NCBI GenBank assembly: GCA_017562135.1
Contig: QEYB01000026.1
Coordinates: forward strand, 124,001-188,000
DNA from: Dipylidium caninum
Taxonomy: Eukaryota; Platyhelminthes; Cestoda; Cyclophyllidea; Dipylidiidae
Reading direction: 5' to 3'
Length of the DNA stretch: 64,000 nt
Shown one piece after another: positions 38,307-50,300 of the stretch (position 1 is its first letter; every line of letters begins with the position of its first letter). The notes under the pieces were generated by a model that saw nothing but the letters and a program-made list of their open reading frames with translations, did no database searches and was not told the DNA's origin. Position numbers and translations under genes: made by a program.

Positions 38307-38357
38307 GGGGGGTAGGGGGAGAATACGTTAACATGGGGGGTGGGGGATGGGGGGGGG
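38307..38357 (+). repeat. G-run cluster with quadruplex potential
   Basis: Five runs of G (lengths 6, 5, 6, 5 and 9) fall within 51 bases on the plus strand, in an intergenic setting. This satisfies the usual four-run pattern for an intramolecular quadruplex. Confidence 0.75.
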
Positions 38358-39121
38358 CGTGTTGTCTCGCTCACCTGCCACGCCGACGGGGCGCTTTTAT
38401 GAGTAGGCAGTATATATTTTACCAACTCATAAGAGGTTGCAAGGGAATTTGAGCAAGGGTGTGACGCTTCGGTAAGCCAACGTTATCAACGTCACGTAAA
38501 TTGATCTTCAGCCAATTAATTGCCGGTTGCAAGTACTTGACTAACACTTTAAAAAGTCAGACTAATGCGAGGCAGTAACTGATCATCATTCAAATTTTTC
38601 GGCGCAAAAGGCATTCTTTAGTGCATAAGAGATGCTGTATGCCATTAATCAAAAGAGGTCCTTTCGCAAGACTAAGAAAATTGAGTTGTAGGTCTAGCAG
38701 TAGGGAGGTACTGCATCGTCGCGATTACAAATAAACATGGTTACAAACGATGATAAGCGGTGAACCGCTTTCTCTGCCGTAGTTGTACACATTATTTTGA
38801 GGAAAAGTTGTTAAATACTCTTAGTCACACATTAGAACTAGAGATTAAATGCTCAAGCTAATGTAGATTAAGTATGGTTTTGTTTAAAGCGCTCACGTTG
38901 CCAGGGAGGACTCCATTTGATTTTCTGCCCAATCGAACAACTGTGTGCCTACTCGCAGTATACAAAGGTGAAATCCTCTGTTTTCATTTTATTTCATGGA
39001 GGGCATGTGTCAGTAAAACGGTAATCGCATTACCTGGATTACAGCAATGCTCCACAGGTGGAGATTGGCGCAACTAGCGCGATCACTCCCGAGGCCTTTT
39101 CCTATGTTTACATCTATGGCA

Positions 39122-39143
39122 GTGTGTGTGTGTGTGTGTGTGT
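39122..39143. repeat. (GT)n microsatellite
   Basis: Eleven perfect GT dinucleotides occur in intergenic sequence. Confidence 0.9.
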
Positions 39144-42100
39144 TCATGTAATCCCCCGCTTATCTAGCTTCTGTAACTCTCGTGGTAACCTCTTCATTCA
39201 GTCTACGTTTCGTACTGCGGCCTTACCAACTGAGGTGTATTTCGGTACTTTTAAGGAGGGTTGAAATCTTTCACCTTGATCTGTAATTTGCTTCATCGTT
39301 ATCACTTACAGGCCTTTTTCGTTTTCGAGTGCCTGAACCAAAATAGCCCAAATTTCCTTAACAATGCGCAGTTCTGCCTACGGTTTTCGCGGTTCATTTG
39401 TCTGAGACCATCAAACAGCGATCAGGATGAAAAGCCACAAGCAATGCCGACAATGCTCAGCCACAAAGGGAAAATTCTATTCCCATGTCATATAACATTT
39501 CCTCAAATACGAGGATACATCCATCCATTTTATTGTACTTTTCTCTTGTTGTTTTACCAATAAAATTAATTAGATCCGATTTTCCTACGATTAAAATGCG
39601 TTAGCCATCTTAAGGTGATATCACTTGAACGCAATAAGTATTCATTGCACTAGGGCAATATAAGTCTCTACGAAAATATCGCCAAAATTTTGTATTTAGC
39701 ATTAATTTCTTAATTAGCAGAGCGGAATGCATTCAAAAACAAGTAATGAGACAACACTTGATGGTGAACGTTATTCAGGTCGCTTGCGGTGTTTTATCGA
39801 TTTCCTATATTAAGTTATCTTAGCATTGATGAAACAGATTGTCCTTAAGACACAATGTTCCAGTGCCGTGGTTCACAAGTTCTCGTGGCCTTCCTTCTCT
39901 GGCTCAGTCCCGTCTGACTGCACGCAAGTCTCTCGATTTCAGCGGTTATTATTCATTCTTGAAGCGAATGATTAACAAAGTTTAACAATGGGAAATAGGT
40001 ACTGTTTTTGATATACCTATTTGTCCGCTTTTGTGCTCCTAACGCAATTGATTAGACGTAAAATCCTTTAAAGGTTGTTATCTATTAACATTTCTTGAAT
40101 TACTTGTTGTTTCACTGTGTCGTGCATTATAAGTGTTATTTAGACAATAATGAATCTACAAAAGTTGCCTTTAGTTGGAGAAATCCAAACTTTAAGCTCC
40201 AACACTCCTTAAATTCCTTTTGTACAATTGACATTCAAATAGAGAAGGGAGGTTTCGTTGGGCAGAGGTTTCGTACGAACTGTTTTATTGAAGTCGATAA
40301 CCTTCGATAATGTGGATGAGATTAACCAAAGTAATCGTTTCATAAAATTTACGTCTAGAAAACTTGTACTTGTATTTTAGGTCTTTTAAATTTTCATCCT
40401 CTGGCCATATTGCATTTGCTTATATGAGATCAATACACATTTAAGTATTTTTTGGCATCCGACAAGAGACTCGGTTGTAATCAACAAAAGATCTGGCCTA
40501 ATTGTAGGTTGCCAGTAGTTTCTGCAATTGGTAAATCAACCTTGTGCCTCGGACGCCCATCTTTATAGTACGCATTATCATCGTTCACTGTTGTTTCAAA
40601 CTGCAATTCTCGGCACAGGCCACTTTGGTTCAATACAGTAGAACGAAGAATACAAAAAGTAATGAGAAATTTACCTATAGGGTCGTACCAGTATCTTTTT
40701 GTTTATTTTACACAGATGGTTCCTCTTGTTCCGAAGCGACCTCCCGGTACGCATCAGCAAGATCAGAAGTATCCGTAAGTTATACGGATTTGACACACTA
40801 TTCGGATCGGTTCGCGGATTGACTTGGATTTTCTAGTTTAGTGAAAACATGGTAGGAAGAATTTTGTGGCCTTGGTAGCAGCAATTTGAATGGCTACTTA
40901 TGCGTAATTTGTAGTGGAAATTGTAACAGTTTCACGGCAAGACCTGCGCGAGAACTCTGGCAAAGAAGATTACTTTTATGTAACTGGATTACTTTGTGGG
41001 AATAACACAACCCTATTAAATGAGGCTTAATTTAATGAAAAATTGTATAATAACTCAAGACTGTCCTAAATTTCAGCTGAGGTTTTAAACTTCGCATCTG
41101 TCATATTGATAAGAAAGATATAGATATTGGCAGATCATTATCATCAAATAACTTCAGTAGAATATGAAACGGAACTACTTTTTGGGTGGCTCATACATTC
41201 TCTTTAAGCAACGGTTTTGAAATATTTTGGCATATGGTTGCTGTTTTGAAATTTATACTGACATCAGTTAATTGATACTCAGTGACAGAACACGCACATC
41301 GCATCAGAGTTGGTATGTTTTTTGGCATTAAAAGACATGATAGTTGGGTCCACTACGTCACGGAAAAATTTTCTTTTACTTTACTATTTTCTCAATTAGA
41401 ATGCCCCGTTAACTTTTTTTACCAGAATAATATCGGGTATATTTGTGGGACTTAAATTGAACAGTTAATCTACAAAAATATCGCTAGTTGAGAATTAACA
41501 TAACTTGTATGAGGATATTATGAGTGGACAAACTGGCAGGAGAAACAAGCCTTAATCGACCTCTCATATGGTTACGGGTGAGGAGGTTAGAAATAATGCG
41601 TATATATTGGACTCCTTTGCGACTTATAGATTGATTTTGGCATAGGTTTGTCGGCTTCACGTCATTTCATCAATTTAGACGTGTTTTGCGAGGTGTTTAG
41701 CTGTAGGTTATAACTCTCGCAGTTGTGAACAGACTGACGAGATAAGGTGTTTAACTCGTCGTTACTCCTTATTACCATGAGACATCATTAGAGTTTTGTC
41801 TTGAATGGTTACATCCGAAATCCAACCCGTCTTTCACTCAATGTTGACTATTGAAAATTTAATAGTAACTGTCATCAAGAAATCTGACAATGTATTCATG
41901 AATGAATACTTCTGGCATTTGTAACCGCGGAAAAAATTTTTGTCGAATGATGGTATTTACTTTTCTATACCTCATTATTCGAATCACCCATTCTGCTATT
42001 CATGTCTTTGAAGTTCCATTACACTTTGTATATGATTAAAGAGTAAACAGCTACCTGTCTAGAAGTATCTGAATTTCATGGTTTCTGAAGTTTATTCACA

Positions 42101-43651
42101 AATCACCTGAGTTTTCATCTTTCCTTCACCCTTTACGTACAAACTTCCGTGGCACCTTTGAATTTTTGACAGTAGTAGTACTAACTCTTGGTCGGCCTTT
42201 CGAATTTCATAGAATCGATCTCATTTTTACTTCAACTTCCTGATTTGACATGAAAATTTCGCGGTATTTCCCAGTATGTGGGGCCTACCCATCTTCAATC
42301 TTTTCTGTAAGACATTAATTTGTCCTCTCCTATACACTACTCTTTTTGTGTGCAATAATGAGCACTTATAAGAAGTTTAAATCGTGCTAATCAGTAATTG
42401 ATGGGGTCTGATAAATTAAGCTAGTCATTTTGTTTTGCATAATCTGTAGTGTTAATCCATTATTGTGGTTAAAAATCTCAGATCTTGAATTAGTAGGATC
42501 TAGTATTAAACATTTTTTCTATCACTATTTCGATCACATTTCGACTTTATCTCTTTCAACTGTTAAACATTTGGATAGCTTCAAGAGAAGTGGGTTATTT
42601 AAACTTAATTGTTCTCAACTGAATAAAATTTTCTGAGAGGACATGCCAGCAAGTATTATCGTAAGAATAGGCTGCGAAAGTTGTGTAAATCAAATGATGA
42701 ACTGAACATTTTGGACTTGAAAAGATTGATGCCTTGTTTCCCTTCGCTTAAAGTTCTCCTTAACGTATTTCTACAAGAACCTGGGATTGGTTAATGTTGC
42801 ATGGCTTCACTACTTTTGTGTTATTCGGGACACAGCAAATAACTTATCTAAAATTAAGGCATTTGTTAAGCCATTGTCACTGTCTTTAACTGAAATAACC
42901 TGTTTGGTAATTATTCCCAACAAGAATTTATATTCAAACTTGGAAGAAAATGTGCTGTTTGTGCATGGCGATGGCGATGCAGCAGATATGATAGCAACTA
43001 GTCGTGTGCGTTTAGGATGTTCGCATGAAAGGGCCACATAGTTGGCAGGGTTTAAGACGTCTCGCTCATTGACAATCATTAAGAGGGACCATATTGCATT
43101 ACCATATAACTCTTTACAAACTCATGTTGTCACGCGTTTCTGATAAATTAATAGGTCACTTGAACCCCACCGAGATATGTAGAAATACATGACTCTTTAC
43201 AGATTCCTAAGTTGCAATATTCACAGGTATGGAATGAGACACTTTTAGAAATGTGGAACAACCAATGTGGGTAACCAACTTGCACCTTAAATATACTCAT
43301 AGCTGCCACATGTCGTTATACTAATAAAATTAGTTATCATTGAGTGGACTTCGAATGATCTGCGGTTCACTGTAGAGTACATTTGGAGACGGAAGGAGAT
43401 CCTTTTACGTGTTTCATGCATACTCTTTAATGTCACATTTCTCGGTTAATTTCTGCATCATTGATGGAATGTTAAATATGCCAGTGGCCGAAGACTACAA
43501 TTTTAGGCATCGTAAATAACAACGATGCCGAGGGCTTTGAACGGCCGTATTGTTAGGAGCTGATGAACACAATTACAATACTTGATAATTATGAGTGTCG
43601 GAAAAAGCTTTATAGATATTACAAAATATTGAGATTTTAAACGATAAAATC

Positions 43652-44340
43652 CTATACTTCCATGTCAGATTCTTCTTCAAGGCCTGGACTCGAGAAGAAA
43701 ACCTCACTTTCTCGAGTAATACTTTCCGCCATCGCTTCATCGCTTGGCAAAATAACTGTCTCCGGAGCCAAAAGATCCACATCAAGTATGTCGTTGAGGA
43801 TGGCTTCATGTACACTGTATCGTTCAGGTTGCACCATTGCCAGATTGGTCTCACCAGCATCTAAAGTCGACTCCCTGGACTCTAATAGTGGATCGGGCAG
43901 AATAGACGTTGATGATACAGAAATTTTGATCAGTTCCCCACTTGTAAGGTCGATAAGCCCTTCTTTCAACGCAGTTTGAAGGTTAACACGCTCTTCAGAC
44001 GACTTCTGAATGAAATTCACTCTGTAAGTTCTCCTTCGAAGAGTTTTAGTCTTCCAAAGTTCTTGACACTCCACTGGGAATTTATTTGAAGTGCTGTGAA
44101 GGGCAATTCCAACGCATCCGGGATATTGCTTTTCGACAATCACTGCGTTCGTTGTTATAGCCGTAGGGAGTGGCATGATGTTTCTACAACTCTCATCTAC
44201 GTAAACTACTCGAAGAATGCCTCGATAAAATGCATCCGCAGCCGAGATAACTTCACCAGTACCTGGAACACGAGCACCAACCAATGATAATCTCATCAAA
44301 CGACCGATCGTGTCAACATACAATTGATCTTCACCACCCT
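43652..44340 (-). other. C-terminal module of plakin B
   Basis: It begins around EDQLYVDTIG and carries VGARVPGTGEVISAADAFYR followed by GILRVVY, then ALKEGLIDLTSGELI and YSVHEAILNDILDVDL, ending in an acidic EEESDMEV. It is the best conserved part of the tail between A and B, which points to a binding function. Confidence 0.65.
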
Positions 44341-47300
44341 GGCAATTCGGTTTCCAGGCGACCACACTTACTGTGCCACTCTCAGGATAGTTTAATTTAA
44401 GCCCTCCTTGCTGCATTTCGAAATCGCTAGCGTAGGCACTCAATGCTCGACTTTCTGCTAGACGTTCCATATATTGGTTTTCTTCGGCTTCTGTCACTGT
44501 TGTTTGTGTCGCAAAATCGACGAGTGTTCTAGCTACCCATCGGAAGAGGTTACATCTGGGATGCCATGAAGGCTGATCGGGATCCCAATCGTACGTCTCA
44601 TCCCAATCAGTGCTCTCATCACTCTCGATTTGTGCAAGTTGTCCAACTGGAGGTGGCATCCACTGCACGTGGGAAATACCATATTGGGTGGCTACATCCT
44701 GTGTAGCTTTACTGTAATTGAAACCGTACACTGGAACTTGGTACTGTGTCGTTGCGTCCGTTAGTACCTTACCGGGAAAGACACGCGGAGTGTAGAATCC
44801 ACCATAAATTTCCTCACAAATAACATTATCTTCCTCCAATTCTTCCCAGATTTGACGCAACATAGTATAAACTTTTTCAAATCCAACTGCTTTTATACAA
44901 CCTTTTAGATTCTCTTCGGTTCGTCCCTCTAGTTGTAGTTGTTTTGTTCTCAGAATTTCCCGCATGTAAGCGTTCTCGGAATATAAGTCACTTTCACTGT
45001 GTCTAGGCATCCAAGGATGTACACGTCCAAGAGTACGGTCTTCGAATACTGTATCCATTGAACGGTTTCGCTTATCATACAATCCAAGCTTTGTAGTGGG
45101 AGACCGAAGTCGACTAGCATACCGCTTGGGAATATTTGTGGACATTGACCGTTGTTGTTGGTACGAATATTGCCCCGTCATAGTCGCTTCACCTGAATCT
45201 ATGACGTTTAGATGAAGCATGGATGGAACACTAACTGAGTATTCGTTCTCCTGCGTAATCACTTGGGTCTTATAAGGAATAAGACCTTGCGATTTGGCGA
45301 TGCGTTCTTTGGAAACGCGAGTAGTCGTCTCACGAACAAAAGAAAATAATGTTTCTTTTTCCTTGAGCTTCTTAATGGGTTTGTGAACCACCTCAACCTC
45401 AACCACAGCCGCCTCTTCTGTTTGAGTGCTCTCAGTGCGTGTGTGTAATATGTCCGCATGTACATCCTTTTCAAAATTTGCTGTTTGCGTGATTCCGACC
45501 ATTGTGGTTGGCTTGCATTGAATTTCGCTATCAATTTTACGCACTCTTGGGCTTGGTGATACTCTGACCAGCTCAGGAGAAGATTGCTGAGTGCCAATGT
45601 CGATAATTCCCAAACCTCTCTGCACGCGCACGCTGCGCATGTTGGATCGTACTGCGTACCGAAATCTGTGAGTAGTTTCGGCATTGACGCAGCATATAAT
45701 GGCGCTGGAGGCGATTGTTGCTGGATAATAGCTGGCTGCTCGTCGATAATTGGTGAACTCATCGAGATCATAGACAAATCAACACGTGCTTGAATTTCTG
45801 CCAACCGTAAAGTACGTGGTAAGGGTGGAGGATGATGCATTAGTTCACTTTGAATCTCTCGAGAAGTCAGCATCGGTATCGGGCAAGTGGTTTGAGTAAT
45901 CATTATAGCAAGTCCTAGAGGTTGAACTTGTAGTTTCTTCCCAAAACTCCGAACTCCAATGCATTGAGTAGAAACAGATGCCATATTTTCAGGAGAGGTA
46001 GACGAGAGAAAATCAAAAGAATTGACTGAATGAATAGTCTGCACATTAACAACAGACAAGGAGGGAAGGAACGGCGCGGATGGGGCTAAGGTAGGAGCCT
46101 GAATGATGCCAGTGCCCAAAGATTGAGGAGAAACCTGCAGCTTTTTCCCACGCATTTCGTGTTGGAGAGGATCACAACCGAACTCGTCCGTGGCAGGAGG
46201 TGGCGCGGACATGACCACAGGCTCTGGTGTCGGTGGTTTGATGATAATCGGTTCGGGTTCTGTCCAGATGGCCTGAGACTGGCCCACAGCCAAAGGCGTT
46301 GGTTTCGCTTCTGCATATATCGTCTGTGAGACATTTGCACTCAGTGATTGCGGCGCGACTTGCAACTTCTTTCCCATGTCTCGACAGGTCGGCATTGGAA
46401 AGCCCCTCGTCAGGCAGGCGACGTTGGTTCTGTGTACCCGGTCTGTGAGGTGGAGAGTGCCATTTTGACGGGCTCTTCTGGTCCTTGCACAACTGCCGTC
46501 GACAGAGGCTCGGGTCCCACCTGCAGTTTCTTGCCCTGTGTTGCCATTGGTAGAGGATCACAGCTGAACTCGTCTGTGGCAGGAGGTGGCGCAGACATGA
46601 CCACAGGCTCTGGTGTCGGAGGTTTGATGATAATCGGTTCGGGTTCTGTCCAGATGGCTTGAGATTGGCCCACAGCCAAAGGCGCTGGTTTCGCTTCTGC
46701 ATATATCGTCTGTGAGACATTTGCAACTCAGTGATTGCGGCGCGACTTGCAACTTCTTTCCCATCGTCTCGACAGGTCGGCATTGGGCAAAGCCCCTCGT
46801 CAGGGCAGGCGACGTTGGTTTCTGTGTACCCGGTCTGTGAGGTGGAGAGTGCCATTTTGACGGGCTCTTCTGGTCCTTGCACAACTTGCCGTCGACAGAG
46901 GCTCGGGTCCCACCTGCAGTTTCTTGCCCTGTGTTGCCATTGGTAGAGGATCACAGCTGAACTCGTCTGTGGCAGGAGGTGGCGCAGACATGACCACAGG
47001 CTCTGGTGTCGGAGGTTTGATGATAATCGGTTCGGGTTCTGTCCAGATGGCTTGAGATTGGCCCACAGCCAAAGGCGCTGGTTTCGCTTCTGCATATATC
47101 GTCTGTGAGACATCTGCACTCAGTGATTGCGGCGCGACTTGCAACTTCTTCCCCATCGTCTCGACAGGTCGACATTGGGCAAAGCCCCTCGTCAGGCAGG
47201 CGACGTTGGTTCTGTGTACCCGGTCTGTGAGGTGGAGAGTGCCATTTTGACGGGCTCTTCTGGTCCTTGCACAACTGCCGTCGACAGAGGCTCGGGTCCC

Positions 47301-50300
47301 ACCTGCAGTTTCTTGCCCTGTGTTGCCATTGGTAGAGGATCACAGCTGAACTCGTCTGTGGCAGGAGGTGGCGCAGACATGACCACAGGCTCTGGTGTCG
47401 GAGGTTTGATGATAATCGGTTCGGGTTCTGTCCAGATGGCCTGAGACTGGCCCACAGCCAAAGGCGCTGGTTTCGCTTCTGCATATATCGTCTGTGAGAC
47501 ATTTGCACTCAGTGATTGCGGCGCGACTTGCAACTTCTTTCCCATCGTCTCGACAGGTCGGCATTGGGCAAAGCCCCTCGTCAGGGCAGGCGACGTTGGT
47601 TCTGTGTACCCGGTCTGTGAGGTGGAGAGTGCCATTTTTGACGGGCTCTTCTGGTCCTTGCACAATGCCGTCGACAGAGGCTCGGGTCCCACCTGCAGTT
47701 TCTTGCCCTGTGTTGCCATTGGTAGAGGATCACAGCTGAACTCGTCTGTGGCAGGAGGTGGCGCAGACATGACCACAGGCTCTGGTGTCGGAGGTTTGAT
47801 GATAATCGGTTCGGGTTCTGTCCAGAATGGCTTGAGATTGGCCCACAGCCAAAGGCGCTGGTTTCGCTTCTGCATATATCGTCTGTGAGACATTTGCACT
47901 CAGTGATTGCGGCGCGACTTGCAACTTCTTTCCCATCGTCTCGACAGGTCGGCATTGGACAAAGCCCCTCGTCAGGCAGGCGACGTTGGTTCTGTGTACC
48001 CGGTCTGTGAGGTGGAGAGTGCCATTTTGACGGGCTCTTCTGGTCCTTGCACAACTGCCGTCGACAGAGGCTCGGGTCCCACCTGCAGTTTCTTGCCCTG
48101 TGTTGCCATTGGTAGAGGATCACAGCTGAACTCGTCTGTGGCAGGAGGTGGCGCAGACATGACCACAGGCTCTGGTGTCGGAGGTTTGATGATAATCGGT
48201 TCGGGTTCTGTCCAGATGGCTTGAGATTGGCCCACAGCCAAAGGCGCTGGTTTCGCTTCTGCATATATCGTCTGTGAGACATTTGCACTCAGTGATTGCG
48301 GCGCGACTTGCAACTTCTTTTCCCCATCGTCTCGACAGGTCGGCATTGGGCAAAGCCCCTCGTCAGTGGCGACGTTGGTTCTGTGTACCCGGTCTGTGAG
48401 GTGGAGAGTGCCATTTTGACGGGCTCTTCTGGTCCTTGCACAACTGCCGTCGACAGAGGCTCGGGTCCCACCTGCAGTTTCTTGCCCTGTGTTGCCATTG
48501 GTAGAGGATCACAGCTGAACTCGTCCTGTGGCAGGAGGTGGCGCAGACATGACCACAGGCTCTGGTGTCGGAGGTTTGATGATAATCGGTTCGGGTTCTG
48601 TCCAGATGGCTTGAGATTGGCCCACAGCCAAAAGGCGCTGGTTTCGCTTCTGCATATATCGTCTGTGAGACATTTGCACTCAGTGATTGCGGCGCGACTT
48701 GCAACTTCTTTCCCATCGTCTCGACAGGTCGACATTGGGCAAAGCCCCTCGTCAGGGCAGGCGACGTTGGTTCTGTGTACCCGGTCTGTGAGGTGGAGAG
48801 TGCCATTTTGACGGGCTCTTCTGGTCCTTGCACAACTGCCGTCGACAGAGGCTCGGGTCCCACCTGCAGTTTCTTGCCCTGTGTTGCCATTGGTAGAGGA
48901 TCACAGCTGAACTCGTCTGTGGCAGGAGGTGGCGCAGACATGACCACAGGCTCTGGTGTCGGAGGTTTGATGATAATCGGTTCGGGTTCTGTCCAGATGG
49001 CTTGAGATTGGCCCACAGCCAAAGGCGCTTGGTTTCGCTTCTGCATATATCGTCTGTGAGACATTTGCACTCAGTGATTGCGGCGCGACTTGCAACTTCT
49101 TTCCCATCGTCTCGACAGGTCGGCATTGGGCAAAGCCCCTCGTCAGGTGGCGACGTTGGTTCTGTGTACCCGGTCTGCGAGGTGGAGAGTGCCATTTTGA
49201 CGGGCTCTTCTGGTCCTTGCACAACTGCCGTCGACAGAGGCTCGGGTCCCACCTGCAGTTTCTTGCCCTGTGTTGCCATCGGTAGAGGATCACAACTGAA
49301 CTCGTCTGTGGCAGGAGGTGGCGCAGACATGACCACAGGCTCTGGTGTCGGAGGTTTGATGATAATCGGTTCGGGTTCTGTCCAAATGGCCTGAGATTGG
49401 CCCACAGCCAAAGGCGCTGGTTTCGCTTCTGCATATATCGTCTGTGAGACATTTGCACTCAGTGATTGCGGCGCGACTTGCAACTTCTTTCCCATCGTCT
49501 CGACAGGTCGACATTGGGCAAAGCCCCTCGTCAGGGCAGGCGACGTTGGTTCTGTGTACACGGTCTGTGAGGTGGAGAGTGCCATTTTGACGGGGCTCTT
49601 CTGATCCTTGCACAATTGCCGACAGAGGCTCGGGTCCCACCTGCAGTTTCTTGCCCTGTGTTGCCATTGGTAGAGGATCACAGCTGAACTCGTCTGTGGC
49701 AGGAGGTGGCGCAGACATGACCACAGGCTCTGGTGTCGGAGGTTTGATGATAATCGGTTCGGGTTCTGTCCAGATGGCTTGAGATTGGCCCACAGCCAAA
49801 GGCGCTTGGTTTCGCTTCTGCATATATCGTCTGTGAGACATCTTGCACTCAGTGATTGCGGCGCGACTTGCAACTTCTTTCCCCATCGTCTCGACAGGTC
49901 GACATTGGGCAAAGCCCCTCGTCAGGCCTGCGACGTTGGTTCTGTGTACACGGTCTGCGAGGTGGAGAGTGTAAGTTTGGGGCTCTTCTGATCCTTGCAC
50001 AATTGCCCTTGACAGAGGCTCGGGTCCCACCTGCAGTTTCTTGCCCTGTGTTGCCATCGGTAGAGGATCACAACTGAACTCGTCTGTGGCAGGAGGTGGC
50101 GCAGACATGACCACAGGCTCTGGTGTCGGAGGTTTGATGATAATCGGTTCGGGTTCTGTCCAGATGGCCTGAGACTGGCCCACAGCCAAAGGCGTTGGTT
50201 TCGCTTCTGCATATATCGTCTGTGAGACATCTGAACTCAGTGATTGCGGCGCGACTTGCAACTTCTTCCCCACCGTCTCGACAGGTCGACATTGGGCAAA

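Larger units (their letters stand above)
33456..43651. other. Intergenic or 5' intron region between plakins A and B
   Basis: Gene A should have further 5' exons, but none could be supported here. The region holds GT/CA microsatellites, G-rich DNA near 38.3 kb and long AT-rich stretches (about 39.6-43.6 kb). No RNA gene or transposon was recognised. Confidence 0.5.

Noticed and set aside
38087..38452. 121-codon open frame over the G-rich tract
   Set aside because: Openness follows from skewed composition; the peptide is Cys/Gly-rich low complexity.
42810..43079. 89-codon minus-strand frame considered as a 5' exon of plakin A
   Set aside because: No donor in phase and no spectrin or CH similarity.
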